The notes under the pieces are model-generated. The model made no database searches. It was not told the origin of the DNA and saw only the letters and a program-made list of their open reading frames with translations. From Denitrobaculum sp965225735 (GTDB lineage Bacteria > Pseudomonadota > Alphaproteobacteria > Kiloniellales > Kiloniellaceae), in NCBI GenBank assembly GCA_965225735.1, contig CBDDBN010000030.1:310001-374000 (forward strand): a stretch of DNA of 64,000 nt. The letters run 5' to 3'. Below, in pieces: positions 1-9,169 of the stretch. The translations under genes and the position numbers were made by a program. The number at the start of each line of letters is the position of its first letter. The first letter of the stretch is position 1.

Positions 1-658
1 CCGCCGCGTAGTCGAGATCTCGGCCTTCGATCATATCGCAGGTGAGCTGTTCGCGCTGTAGGACAACGCAGGTCGTGGGTCTTTGTTCGACCAACTCGAT
101 CGCAGCATCGAGAAGCGGTTTATAGGCGACGGTGCGCCCCGGCTCCAGGCCGCAGGAAGCTGAGATAATGGCCTTGGGTGTGCAATCCTCGATCCGGGTC
201 GCCAGTTCATTGGCCGCAAAGCCACCGAAGACGACGGAGTGAATGGCCCCCAGACGCGCACTCGCCAGCATCGCAACCGCAGCTTCCGGGATCATCGGCA
301 TGTAGATGATGACCCGGTCGCCCTTTCCGACCCCTCGCTCCCGCAAGACGGCCGCCAAAGCTTCCACTTCGCGCAGGAGCTCTGCATAGGTCAAGGTCCG
401 CTGCTCGCCTGTCATAGCGCTGTCGTAGATAAAAGCGGCCTGATCGGCCCGGCCGCCCGCAACATGCCGGTCGACGGCATTAAAGCAGGTATTGCAAGAC
501 GCACCGGCAAACCAGCGGCCGTAAACGCCCGCCTCGGGGTCGAAGACTTTTTCCCAGGGTTCGAACCAGTCCAGCTCTTGCGCGCAAGCTTCCCAAAAGG
601 CTTCCGGGTCCGACTGCCAGCGCGCATAGGTATCCTGGTATTGCGATCCGCTTGTCAT
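1..658 (-). CDS. prpE: Propionate--CoA ligase PrpE, N-terminal part (cut by window edge)
   Basis: This is an acyl-CoA synthetase of the acetyl/propionyl-CoA synthetase family; by family knowledge it activates propionate to propionyl-CoA through an acyl-AMP. About 219 residues are visible, starting MTSGSQYQDTYARW at ATG 658 behind a GGGAGTAGGA ribosome-binding stretch. The N-terminal ACAS_N region carries VYGRWF and NTCFNAVDRH, which favour PrpE over Acs, followed by DRVIIYMPMIPEA and GAIHSVVFGGFA of the AMP-binding domain. The catalytic C-terminal half lies outside the window. It follows mcm on the same strand after 66 bases and is probably the last visible gene of the propionate operon. The pathway context makes propionate the likely substrate. 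Confidence 0.88.
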   Translation of the reverse strand, partial: MTSGSQYQDTYARWQSDPEAFWEACAQELDWFEPWEKVFDPEAGVYGRWFAGASCNTCFNAVDRHVAGGRADQAAFIYDSAMTGEQRTLTYAELLREVEALAAVLRERGVGKGDRVIIYMPMIPEAAVAMLASARLGAIHSVVFGGFAANELATRIEDCTPKAIISASCGLEPGRTVAYKPLLDAAIELVEQRPTTCVVLQREQLTCDMIEGRDLDYAA

Positions 659-724
659 GTCCTACTCCCTAAACTTGGCTTTATTGCTTTCACCTGCGAT
701 CAGAATAGCGGCGCGCTCGTTAGA

Positions 725-2860
725 TCAACGGTTACGCCTGTCGCCGGACACGCGCCCAAGCACAGCATTCGCCGCCTCGATCACGTTGGTGCCCGGACCG
801 AAGATGTCGGTGACTCCGGCGCTGCGCAGGAAATCATAATCCTGCTCTGGAATGACGCCACCGCAAACCACAGTGATATCCTCGGCCGACTTGTCTTTCA
901 GAGTCTCGATCAGCTCCGGAATCAGAGTCTTGTGGCCCGCCGCGAGCGAAGAGACGCCGACGACATCGACTTTTAGATCGATTGCCTTGTCGGCGACTTC
1001 CTGCGGCGTCTCAAACATGTCCGAAAGATCGACCGTGAAACCCATATCCGCGAAGGCCGTTGCGATCACCTTGGCTCCACGATCGTGGCCATCCTGCCCC
1101 ATCTTGGCGAGCAGGATATGCGGTTTCCGGCCCCGGCTTTCGGCGAACTCAAGAATCCGGCGCTGAAGGGCCTCGTATTCAACATCGCCGGAATAGGCTT
1201 CATCGTAGACGCCGGCAATGACCCGTGTCGTGGCCTTATGGCGGGCAAAGGCGCGCTCCATCGCATTGGAGATTTCGCCAAGGCTGGCACGGGCGCGGGC
1301 CGCCTCAATGGCCGCCTGCAGCAGATTGCCTTCTCCGCTTGCCGCGACCTTTTCGAGAGCCGCCAATGCCTCATCGCAGGTGGCCTGATTCCGGGTCTTA
1401 CGCATGCGGGTCAAGCGGGCGATTTGCGCTTCGCGCACCTTGACATTGTCGATGTCCAGAATGTCGACCGGCGGCTCATCTTCCAACCGGAATTTATTTA
1501 CGCCGACGACGACATCCTCGCGCTGATCGATCCGGGCCTGGCGCTTTGCGGCCGCTTCCTCGATCCGCATCTTAGGCAGACCCTGCTCGACCGCTTTGGT
1601 CATGCCACCCAAGGCCTCGACCTCCTGGATCATTGCCCAGGCCTCATCGGCCAAGTCCTTTGTCAGGTGCTCGATGTAGTAAGAGCCGCCCAAGGGATCG
1701 ACGACATCGGTCACACCGGTCTCGTGCTGCAGAATAAGCTGCGTATTACGAGCGATCCGCGCCGAGAACTCGGTCGGCAACGCGATGGCTTCGTCGAAGG
1801 AGTTGGTATGCAGCGACTGAGTTCCACCCAGCACCGCCGCCATAGCCTCAAAGGCCGTGCGCACGACGTTGTTGTAGGGATCCTGCTCGGTCAAAGACAC
1901 GCCGGAGGTCTGGCAATGGGTCCGCAGCATCTTGGAGCGCTCTGACTGCGCGCCGAAGTCCGTCATGATACGCGACCAGAGCTGACGCGCTGCCCGCAGC
2001 TTGGCCACCTCCATGAAAAAGTTCATGCCGATACAGAAGAAAAAGGACAGACGGCCCGCAAAGGCATCCACGTCCAGGCCTTTCGACATGGCCGCGCGGA
2101 CATACTCCATGCCGTCAGCCAGGGTGTAGGCCAGTTCCTGCGCTAGGGTCGAACCGGCCTCCTGCATGTGATACCCGGAGATGGAGATGGAATTGAATTT
2201 CGGCATCTCCTTAGCCGTGTACTCGATGATATCGGCAACGATGCGCATCGAAGCTTCAGGCGGATAGATATAGGTGTTGCGCACCATAAACTCTTTCAGA
2301 ATATCATTCTGAATGGTGCCCGAGAGTTTGGCGCGGTCGACGCCCTGCTCTTCTCCCGCCACGATGAACATGGCAAGCACCGGGATCACGGCACCGTTCA
2401 TGGTCATAGAGACCGACATCTGATCCAGAGGTATGCCGTCGAAGAGGATCTTCATGTCCTCGACCGAGTCGATGGCGACACCCGCCTTGCCGACGTCACC
2501 GACCACGCGGGGGTGGTCCGAATCGTAGCCGCGGTGGGTGGCCAAATCGAAAGCGACCGAAAGCCCCTTCTGCCCCGCTGCCAGGTTCTTGCGATAGAAG
2601 GCGTTGGATTCCTCCGCGGTCGAGAAACCCGCGTACTGGCGGATCGTCCAGGGCCTGCCCGCGTACATAGTCGCGCGGACACCGCGGGTGAAGGGCGCAA
2701 CACCAGGCACTTCTTCCGCCGCTTCTGCCGGCAGATCCGCCGCCGTATAGATCGGCTTTCGGGTCAGGCCCTCCGGCGTCTGCTTCTCAAGCTTAGCGGG
2801 ATCTCCGCCCTTGAGCTCCTTCGCCGCCAGTTCCTTCCAGGTTTCCAGCTTCTCACTCAT
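725..2860 (-). CDS. scpA: Methylmalonyl-CoA mutase, single-chain
   Basis: This 711-residue adenosylcobalamin enzyme interconverts methylmalonyl-CoA and succinyl-CoA, the last step of propionyl-CoA assimilation. The N-terminal mutase barrel contains TMYAGRPWTIRQYAGFSTAE and SISGYHMQEAGS. The C-terminal B12-binding domain contains GQDGHDRG, in which His592 is the expected lower cobalt ligand, and later VCGGVIPEQD. Its length matches the catalytic large chain. No separate small subunit, epimerase or MeaB chaperone gene is seen in this window. The ATG overlaps the pccA stop by 4 nt, so the two are probably translationally coupled. Confidence 0.95.
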   Translation of the reverse strand: MSEKLETWKELAAKELKGGDPAKLEKQTPEGLTRKPIYTAADLPAEAAEEVPGVAPFTRGVRATMYAGRPWTIRQYAGFSTAEESNAFYRKNLAAGQKGLSVAFDLATHRGYDSDHPRVVGDVGKAGVAIDSVEDMKILFDGIPLDQMSVSMTMNGAVIPVLAMFIVAGEEQGVDRAKLSGTIQNDILKEFMVRNTYIYPPEASMRIVADIIEYTAKEMPKFNSISISGYHMQEAGSTLAQELAYTLADGMEYVRAAMSKGLDVDAFAGRLSFFFCIGMNFFMEVAKLRAARQLWSRIMTDFGAQSERSKMLRTHCQTSGVSLTEQDPYNNVVRTAFEAMAAVLGGTQSLHTNSFDEAIALPTEFSARIARNTQLILQHETGVTDVVDPLGGSYYIEHLTKDLADEAWAMIQEVEALGGMTKAVEQGLPKMRIEEAAAKRQARIDQREDVVVGVNKFRLEDEPPVDILDIDNVKVREAQIARLTRMRKTRNQATCDEALAALEKVAASGEGNLLQAAIEAARARASLGEISNAMERAFARHKATTRVIAGVYDEAYSGDVEYEALQRRILEFAESRGRKPHILLAKMGQDGHDRGAKVIATAFADMGFTVDLSDMFETPQEVADKAIDLKVDVVGVSSLAAGHKTLIPELIETLKDKSAEDITVVCGGVIPEQDYDFLRSAGVTDIFGPGTNVIEAANAVLGRVSGDRRNR

Positions 2861-4863
2861 GCCGCAAACTCCATCATAACCGCATCCACGGCGAGACTGT
2901 CGCCAACACTGACCAGGATCTTTTCAACCACCGCCGACTTCTCCGCCCGCAGCACGTTCTCCATCTTCATCGCTTCGACGATGGCGAGGGGTTGCCCCTC
3001 TTCAACGCGGTCGCCCTCGTTCACCTGAAGATTGATCACCAGTCCCGGCATAGGACAGAGCAACAGGTTGGAGGTATCGGGCGCCTCCTTGCGCGGCATA
3101 CGGTCCGCCAGCTCCGCCAAACGCGGCGACAACACCTGGAGTCGGCAGTCGATGCCCCGGTGCCGCAGGCGGAAGCCGCCAGGCACCTTGGAAACCTTGA
3201 ACCAAAAGGCCTTGTCGCCAATGACCATTTCGGCAATCGGCACTCCCGGCACCCAGTCGGTCGCAACGGAGACAGCCTCTTCATCGCCGACCACGACCTG
3301 GTAAACGGCATTGACCTCGGCCAGCTCAACGGGGATCCGCTTCTCTTCGTAACAAACCACGGAACTGACACTATCTTCGTCTTGCCGTTTGTGGAAGCGG
3401 GCACCGGAAATAGTGGAACGCCGTTTTGCCAAAATACGATCCAGAACCGCCGCGGCTGCAGCCAGGCGCGCCTCCGCGGAGGCTTCTGGCGCAACCCCAG
3501 CGAAACCGTCCGGGTACTCTTCGGCGATGAAGCCGGTCGTCAGGCGCGCTTCGCGCCAACGGGAATGCCCCATAAGCGCCGAGAGAAACGGCAGATTGTT
3601 CCCCACCCCCTCAACCGTGAAACAATCCAGGGCATCCGACATAGCGTCTACGGCCTGGATCCGGCTCGGCGCCCAGGTGCAGAGCTTGGCGATCATGGGA
3701 TCGTAGAACATGGAGATCTCAGAGCCCTCAACCACACCGGTATCGTTGCGAACGGCGAGCGTTTCGGTCGCGACTTCCTCAGGCGGCTTATAGCCAGTCA
3801 GACGGCCGATGGAAGGTAGAAAGTTTCGGTAAGGATCTTCCGCATAGAGACGGCTTTCGATCGCCCAGCCGTTCAGTTGGATGTCATCCTGCGCGATGGA
3901 CAGCTTCTCGCCCGCCGCGACCCGGATCATCTGCTCGACCAGATCGATGCCGGTGACCAGTTCCGTGACCGGATGCTCGACCTGCAAGCGGGTGTTCATC
4001 TCCAGGAAGTAGAAGTTGCGATCCTTGTCGGCGATGAACTCGACCGTTCCCGCCGAGTGATAGCCAACCGCATTCGCCAGCGCCACGGACTGCTCGCCCA
4101 TGGCTTTACGGGTCTCAGGATCCAGGAAGGGTGACGGCGCCTCCTCGACGACTTTCTGGTTCCGTCGCTGGATCGAACACTCGCGTTCCCCGGCGTAGAT
4201 ACAGTTGCCGTGCTGATCGGCCAACACCTGGATCTCGATGTGGCGCGGCTCGGTCACAAACTTCTCGATAAAGATCCGGTCATCGCCAAAGCTGGAGGCC
4301 GCCTCGGACTTGGAACGTTCGAAACCCTCGCGCGCCTCGTCGTCGTTCCAGGCGATGCGCATACCCTTACCTCCGCCGCCGGCCGAGGCCTTGATCATGA
4401 CCGGATAGCCGATGCCGGTTGCGATCTCAACGGCGTGCTCGGCGTCATCGATCAGGCCCATGTAGCCCGGCACGGTCGAGACACCGGCTTCCGACGCGAT
4501 CTTCTTGGACGTGATCTTATCGCCCATGGCCTCGATGGCATTGGGCGGCGGGCCGATAAAGGTGATGTTCTCGGCCTTTAGACGCTCGGCGAATTCAGTG
4601 CGTTCCGAGAGAAAACCGTAGCCGGGGTGCACTGCGTCGGCACCGGTTTCCTTACAGGCAGCGACGATCTTGTCGATAATCAGATAGCTTTCCGCTGCCG
4701 GTGCCGGACCGATGTGAACCGCTTCGTCCGCCATCTCGACATGCAGCGCATCCTTATCGGCGTCCGAGTAGACAGCAACCGTGCCGATGCCCAAACGCTT
4801 TGCAGTCTTGAAGACCCGGCAGGCGATTTCACCGCGATTGGCAACCAGTATCTTATTAAACAT
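2857..4863 (-). CDS. pccA: Propionyl-CoA carboxylase alpha subunit (biotin carboxylase plus biotin carrier)
   Basis: This 668-residue protein starts MFNKILVANRGEIACRVF, the biotin-carboxylase signature. The ATP-grasp region includes the glycine loop KASAGGGGKGMRI, and EMNTRLQVEHPVTE follows. After the biotin-carboxylase domain (about 1-450) comes a middle BT-like region and a C-terminal biotinyl domain with EAMKMENV; Lys633 is the expected biotin site. By family knowledge it carboxylates biotin, and PccB transfers the carboxyl group to propionyl-CoA. It lies 10 nt after pccB. The middle domain and the adjacent mutase favour propionyl-CoA over acetyl-CoA or methylcrotonyl-CoA as substrate. Confidence 0.94.
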   Translation of the reverse strand: MFNKILVANRGEIACRVFKTAKRLGIGTVAVYSDADKDALHVEMADEAVHIGPAPAAESYLIIDKIVAACKETGADAVHPGYGFLSERTEFAERLKAENITFIGPPPNAIEAMGDKITSKKIASEAGVSTVPGYMGLIDDAEHAVEIATGIGYPVMIKASAGGGGKGMRIAWNDDEAREGFERSKSEAASSFGDDRIFIEKFVTEPRHIEIQVLADQHGNCIYAGERECSIQRRNQKVVEEAPSPFLDPETRKAMGEQSVALANAVGYHSAGTVEFIADKDRNFYFLEMNTRLQVEHPVTELVTGIDLVEQMIRVAAGEKLSIAQDDIQLNGWAIESRLYAEDPYRNFLPSIGRLTGYKPPEEVATETLAVRNDTGVVEGSEISMFYDPMIAKLCTWAPSRIQAVDAMSDALDCFTVEGVGNNLPFLSALMGHSRWREARLTTGFIAEEYPDGFAGVAPEASAEARLAAAAAVLDRILAKRRSTISGARFHKRQDEDSVSSVVCYEEKRIPVELAEVNAVYQVVVGDEEAVSVATDWVPGVPIAEMVIGDKAFWFKVSKVPGGFRLRHRGIDCRLQVLSPRLAELADRMPRKEAPDTSNLLLCPMPGLVINLQVNEGDRVEEGQPLAIVEAMKMENVLRAEKSAVVEKILVSVGDSLAVDAVMMEFAA

Positions 4864-4873
4864 TTTGCCTACC

Positions 4874-6406
4874 CTAGATCGGAATGTTGTCGTGCCGTTT
4901 CTCCGGCAGACTTTGGTTTTTGGTCTTCAAGGATTCGAAGGCGCGCAAGACGCGGCGCCGGGTCGAATGCGGCATAATCACATCATCGATAAAGCCGCGC
5001 TGGGCCGCAATGAAAGGATTAGCGAAACGGTCCTCGTAATCCTTCGTGCGCTGAGCGATCTTTTCCGGATCTCCCAGTTCTGAGCGGTAAAGAATTTCCG
5101 TCGCGCCCTTGGCGCCCATGACCGCGATCTGCGCCGTCGGCCAGGCATAGTTGACGTCCGCGCGGATGTGCTTGGAGGCCATGACATCGTAGGCGCCGCC
5201 ATAGGCCTTGCGGGTGATAACAGTGACCTTCGGCACCGTCGCCTCCGCATAGGCGAAGAGCAGTTTCGCGCCATGCTTGATGATGCCGCCGTATTCCTGG
5301 CCGACACCGGGTAAGAAGCCAGGCACGTCCACCAGGGTCAGCAAGGGAATGTTGAAGGCGTCGCAGAAGCGCACAAAGCGGCCTGCCTTTTTCGAACTGT
5401 CGATATCCAGACAGCCGGCCAGGACCATTGGCTGGTTGGCAACCACCCCGACCGTCGAGCCGTTCAAACGGATGAAACCGCAAAGGATATTCCCGGCGTG
5501 CGCCTGCTGGATCTCGAAAAACTCACCCTCATCGGCGACTTTGGTAACGACCTCACGCATATCGTAAGGCTTGTTGGGATTGTCCGGGATGATGGTGTCG
5601 AGCGACATCTCGAGACGGTCCGGCTCATCCGCCGTCGGCAGCACAGGTGGCTTTTCCCGAAACGACAACGGCAGAAAATCGAACAGCCGGCGGATCTCAA
5701 GTAGAGCCTCCAGGTCGTTTTCGAAGGCGCCGTCCGCGACCGAAGACTTTTTCGTGTGCGTCGTCGCACCGCCCAACTCTTCCGCAGTGACGACTTCGTT
5801 GGTCACGGTCTTCACCACGTCTGGCCCCGTGACGAACATGTAACTGCTGTCTTTCACCATGTAGATGAAGTCCGTCATAGCCGGCGAGTAAACTGCGCCG
5901 CCCGCGCAGGGCCCCATGATCACGGAGATCTGCGGGATGACACCGGAAGCCTGAACATTGCGCCAGAAGACCTCGGCATAACCACCAAGAGAGGCCACAC
6001 CTTCCTGAATCCGCGCCCCGCCGGAATCGTTGAGCCCGATAATGGGCGCACCGTTCTGAACGGCAAGATCCATGACCTTGCAGATTTTTTCGGCATGGGT
6101 TTCGGAAAGCGAGCCGCCCAGTACCGTGAAATCCTGGCTGAAGACATAGACCTGACGGCCGTTGATCGTACCCCATCCGGTGACCACGCCGTCGCCAGGG
6201 ATCTGGACCTCTTGCATGCCGAAATCATTGCAACGGTGCGTTTTGTACATGTCGTACTCTTCGAAGGATCCTTCGTCGAGCAGCACTTCAATGCGCTCCC
6301 GCGCGGTCAATTTGCCCTTGCCGTGCTGGGCGTCGATCCGCCGCTGGCCGCCGCCCAGGCGCGCCTGAACCCGGCGTTCCTCCAGCTGTTCCAGGATCTC
6401 CTGCAT
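4874..6406 (-). CDS. pccB: Propionyl-CoA carboxylase beta subunit (carboxyltransferase)
   Basis: This 510-residue crotonase-fold carboxyltransferase moves the carboxyl group from biotin to propionyl-CoA. It shows LTARERIEVLLDEGSF near the N terminus, then NDSGGARIQEG, MGPCAGGAVYSPAMTDF, and in the C-terminal half LVDVPGFLPG and ITRKAYGGAYDVM. These are the acyl-CoA and biotin oxyanion-loop regions of the PccB family. The start codon shares one base with the bioY stop (TGATG), which suggests translational coupling to the biotin transporter. PccA is immediately downstream. Confidence 0.95.
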   Translation of the reverse strand: MQEILEQLEERRVQARLGGGQRRIDAQHGKGKLTARERIEVLLDEGSFEEYDMYKTHRCNDFGMQEVQIPGDGVVTGWGTINGRQVYVFSQDFTVLGGSLSETHAEKICKVMDLAVQNGAPIIGLNDSGGARIQEGVASLGGYAEVFWRNVQASGVIPQISVIMGPCAGGAVYSPAMTDFIYMVKDSSYMFVTGPDVVKTVTNEVVTAEELGGATTHTKKSSVADGAFENDLEALLEIRRLFDFLPLSFREKPPVLPTADEPDRLEMSLDTIIPDNPNKPYDMREVVTKVADEGEFFEIQQAHAGNILCGFIRLNGSTVGVVANQPMVLAGCLDIDSSKKAGRFVRFCDAFNIPLLTLVDVPGFLPGVGQEYGGIIKHGAKLLFAYAEATVPKVTVITRKAYGGAYDVMASKHIRADVNYAWPTAQIAVMGAKGATEILYRSELGDPEKIAQRTKDYEDRFANPFIAAQRGFIDDVIMPHSTRRRVLRAFESLKTKNQSLPEKRHDNIPI

Positions 6407-6984
6407 CAGGCGATCCCCCGCGCTTTCAGGAAGCGCCAGGCTGCCGGGAAGACAGCCGCGGCCAACGCCGACTTAGCAAGACCACCGACGATGAAGGGAT
6501 AAAGCCCCCATTCGAGGATCGGCTTATCCCAGCCGAAAAGAACACCCAGCCAGAGAATACCCGGAACGAAAAGAATGACGGTACCGATCAGGGCAGCCGC
6601 AAAGGCGGTGAAGACATTCCGGTCCCAACCGCGCTGCGCTAAAACACCGGTCACAAAGGCGGCGATGAGGAAGCCGAACAGATAGCCGCCGGTTGAGCCA
6701 ATCATGTAGGCGAGCCCGATACCCTTCTCCGGCGTACCCGCAAAGACCGGTAAGCCGACCGCGCCTTGAGCGAGGTAGAGCGCAACGGCTGCCGCACCCA
6801 ACCGAGGACCAAGCGCGAGTCCGAGCCCAAGAACCACGAAGGTCTGCATGGTCTGAGGAACCGGATAGAAGGGAATCGAGACCTTCGCGGAGAGAGTCAG
6901 CAAAAGTGACCCGACGATGACGATTCCGATCGTCCGCAAGATTGAATGGTCGAAATGTCTGGAAAGTGCGCCGTGCAGAGTCAT
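6406..6984 (-). CDS. bioY: Biotin transporter BioY (ECF S-component)
   Basis: This 192-residue integral membrane protein has about six hydrophobic segments, IPFYPVPQTMQTF near the N terminus and GSTGGYLFGF in the middle, both characteristic of BioY. By family knowledge it binds and imports biotin, alone or with BioMN energising subunits; no bioM or bioN is in this window. A strong AGGAGG precedes the ATG. It is the first gene of the propionate operon and overlaps pccB by one base. This fits supply of the PCC cofactor and implies that propionate and biotin uptake are co-regulated. Confidence 0.92.
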   Translation of the reverse strand: MTLHGALSRHFDHSILRTIGIVIVGSLLLTLSAKVSIPFYPVPQTMQTFVVLGLGLALGPRLGAAAVALYLAQGAVGLPVFAGTPEKGIGLAYMIGSTGGYLFGFLIAAFVTGVLAQRGWDRNVFTAFAAALIGTVILFVPGILWLGVLFGWDKPILEWGLYPFIVGGLAKSALAAAVFPAAWRFLKARGIA

Positions 6985-7069
6985 GACCGCCTCCTGATCA
7001 ATAAGGGTTTGGGCAGGTCTACACCCATCTCGACGCGCAAATCAGGCTTGAAAAAGTGGCAATGTTAAA

Positions 7070-7100
7070 ATCATAATGTTGCAAAGTTGAATTTGCGAAA
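7070..7100. promoter_or_regulatory. Divergent bioY/scfR control region with TTGCRAA double site
   Basis: Two near-palindromic half-sites, TTGCAAA (7079-7085) and TTTGCGAA (7092-7099), lie 14 nt apart centre to centre. On the plus strand TTGAAA (7048-7053) and CATAAT (7072-7077), 18 nt apart, form a possible regulator promoter whose start point would fall in the double site. On the minus strand TTCGCA (7099-7094) and TATGAT (7075-7070), also 18 nt apart, form a possible operon promoter whose -35 lies inside the second half-site. The sites resemble the TTTGCAAA-N4-TTTGCAAA motif that I recall for PccR of Rhodobacter. Function is inferred. Confidence 0.55.
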
Positions 7101-7107
7101 TTGTGAA

Positions 7108-8526
7108 ATGCGTGCAAGAAAGCTCTTTGTGGGCCGGCAGATCCGAGAAATCAGGCAAGCAAACAGCCTGACACAAGCCGTCTTCGCCGAACGGCTCGGG
7201 ATTTCAACCAGTTACCTCAACCAACTCGAAAACAATCAGCGTCATGTCACCGCGCCGGTGCTGCTCGGTCTCGCCGAGGCTTTCGCCGTCGATATCGCCA
7301 GCCTGTCCGAAAACGACGACGACCGCCTGATCGCCGATCTGGCCGAGGCGGTGGCCGATCCCCTCTTCGGCGGCCAACAGCCCAGCAAGCAGGATCTCAA
7401 GGTCATGGTGCAAAATGCACCGACCATGGCACGCGCCTTTCTTTCCATGCACCAGGCCCTGCGCCGGGCCGGGGAACAGCTTGCCGAGCTCGATGAGACA
7501 CTCGAACGCTCGGGCGCCCTGAATGAGCCGACACCCTACGAAGAAGTCCGCGACTTCTTTCACTACCGGGACAACTACATCCACGATCTAGACTTGGCCG
7601 CCGAGGAACTCGCGAAAGGTCTCGCAGGCGGCACGCGCAACCGAGTCCGGGTGATGGCCGACTATGTCGAACGGCGTCACCGGGTGCGCGTGGTGATCGG
7701 TGGAGACACTGCCACATCAGACACCATCAGGCGTTACGAACCGACTGGCCGGGTCCTGACACTAAATGCCAAGGTTTCGCCTTCCACCCATGCCTTTCAG
7801 ATCGCCCATCAGATCGCGTTACTGGAACATGGCCGCACCATCGATGCCATTACCGAGGCTGCCGACTTTCGGTCGCAGGACGCCGCACCCGTTTGCCGCA
7901 TCGGCCTGGCCAACTACTTCGCGGGCGCGGCCCAGTTACCCTATGAGAGCTTCGCTGCGGCTGCCCGGGAACTGCGGCACGACCTGGATCTGCTTGGCGA
8001 CCGCTTCGGCGCGAGCCACGAACAGGTGGCTCACCGCCTGAGCACGCTACAGAGACCAGGCCAAAAAGGCGTTCCCTTCTTCTTCGCACGAGTCGACCAG
8101 GCAGGCACCATCACCAAGCGCCACAGCGCGACCAAACTACAGTTCGCGCGCTTCGGCTCGGCCTGTCCGCTGTGGAACGTCCATCGCGCCTTTGAAACGC
8201 CGACCCGCATTATCCGGCAACTGGCTGAAACACCGGACGGCATGCGTTATCTCTGTCTCGCCGAAGCCGTGACCAAGCGCGGCGGCGGCTTCCGGGACCC
8301 GGCGCAGCGCTATGCTTTGGCTCTAGGATGCGAGATCAAGCATGCCGGCGAACTGGTCTATGCAGACGATCTGGATCTGGAGCGCGAACAAGGCTTCGAG
8401 CCGATCGGCATTTCCTGCCGGATCTGCGAACGCCGAAACTGCCACCAACGCGCAGTACCACCCCTTAAACGCGCACTAGAGGTCGATCCCAACGTTCGCG
8501 ACACGATTCCCTATGTTTTTAAGTAG
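7108..8526 (+). CDS. Short-chain fatty acyl-CoA regulator (ScfR/PccR family), XRE HTH
   Basis: This 472-residue regulator has an N-terminal XRE helix-turn-helix (VFAERLGISTSYLNQLENNQ), a central ImmA/IrrE-like region and a C-terminal DUF2083-type domain ending with CRICERRNCHQRAVPP. The peptidase-like helix reads FQIAHQIALLEHG, so the catalytic HExxH is not intact, as is usual for acyl-CoA sensing members such as RamB, MccR and PccR. ATG 7108 is preferred to the upstream in-frame TTG 7087, because the latter lies inside the putative operator and predicted start point. Position beside the pcc operon suggests it senses propionyl-CoA or a related acyl-CoA. Confidence 0.88.
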   Translation: MRARKLFVGRQIREIRQANSLTQAVFAERLGISTSYLNQLENNQRHVTAPVLLGLAEAFAVDIASLSENDDDRLIADLAEAVADPLFGGQQPSKQDLKVMVQNAPTMARAFLSMHQALRRAGEQLAELDETLERSGALNEPTPYEEVRDFFHYRDNYIHDLDLAAEELAKGLAGGTRNRVRVMADYVERRHRVRVVIGGDTATSDTIRRYEPTGRVLTLNAKVSPSTHAFQIAHQIALLEHGRTIDAITEAADFRSQDAAPVCRIGLANYFAGAAQLPYESFAAAARELRHDLDLLGDRFGASHEQVAHRLSTLQRPGQKGVPFFFARVDQAGTITKRHSATKLQFARFGSACPLWNVHRAFETPTRIIRQLAETPDGMRYLCLAEAVTKRGGGFRDPAQRYALALGCEIKHAGELVYADDLDLEREQGFEPIGISCRICERRNCHQRAVPPLKRALEVDPNVRDTIPYVFK

Positions 8527-8560
8527 TGGCTCCGTGCAAACAGGCCTTTAGACGGGTTGA

Positions 8561-9169
8561 TCAGCTTTCGGTAGTCATCTGTCCATGCAAGGGACAGTGT
8601 GGCGGGCCAACCTCTTCGAGCCACTTACGAGAAACGCGCGCAACGTAGCCACATTCTCGACAATAGACTTTCATCATACGCGTCGTTTGGCTCGTCTTCT
8701 TTTCTTTGTCGGTGGGCGAAATCTCCGGCGACGGCAACTCGCCGGCATCCTCCAATACGGGCCGCACCAGTTCCTTGAAGAGCGTCCCCGGAGACGACTC
8801 CGTCTTGGTTCCTTTGAGGCCGATTGAAATCGCAAGGTGGCGAAACAGATACCCGTGGCTATCACGTTCTCCAACCGCAATGCGACAGAGCTGAAACGCC
8901 ATGGCCGCCGCCACCTCGGTCGCGTCGCTGCGATCCGGACGCACGAAAATCACATAGGAGCCGGTACCGTCTTGCGCCCAAGAATCGGTAATATTCGGGC
9001 TGCGCTGCCCAGCGCTTGGAAAACCCGTCCGAACCTCAAACACAGGGAGAGGAAAACCAAGATCGTCAAACCAACCTTGCATTGCCGACACGACCTGTCG
9101 CAACCAAGCCTCCCGGGATGGGCCGGAAGCAGCCGCAGCTACTTGAGTGGATCTCCCTTTTCTTGACAT
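8561..9169 (-). CDS. SprT-like protein with degenerate active site and C-terminal zinc ribbon
   Basis: This 202-residue protein resembles SprT-like proteins common on plasmids and phages. It has a central helix pair (residues 85-120) and a C-terminal ribbon CRECGYVARVSRKWLEEVG with Cys170, Cys173, Cys192 and His195 as possible zinc ligands. Where SprT relatives carry HExxH, this protein reads FQLCR (92-96), so both catalytic histidines and the glutamate are absent. A protease role is therefore unlikely. The conserved spacing FRHLAISIGLKG still matches the family. It is convergent with the regulator gene and stands alone. Its role is unknown. Confidence 0.6.
   Translation of the reverse strand: MSRKGRSTQVAAAASGPSREAWLRQVVSAMQGWFDDLGFPLPVFEVRTGFPSAGQRSPNITDSWAQDGTGSYVIFVRPDRSDATEVAAAMAFQLCRIAVGERDSHGYLFRHLAISIGLKGTKTESSPGTLFKELVRPVLEDAGELPSPEISPTDKEKKTSQTTRMMKVYCRECGYVARVSRKWLEEVGPPHCPLHGQMTTES

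Noticed and set aside
239..976. Long rightward frames opposite the propionate operon
   Set aside because: They are antisense shadows of prpE/mcm, with no ribosome site or recognisable domain.
1085..1945. Rightward open frame of 286 codons
   Set aside because: It is an antisense shadow of mcm.
7048..7053. TTGAAA as certain -35 of the regulator
   Set aside because: The -10 match CATAAT is only moderate, so it is kept as a possibility within the control-region entry and not as a separate promoter feature.
7087..8526. Longer version of the ScfR protein starting at TTG 7087
   Set aside because: The extra seven codons overlap the predicted operator and start point; ATG 7108 is more plausible.
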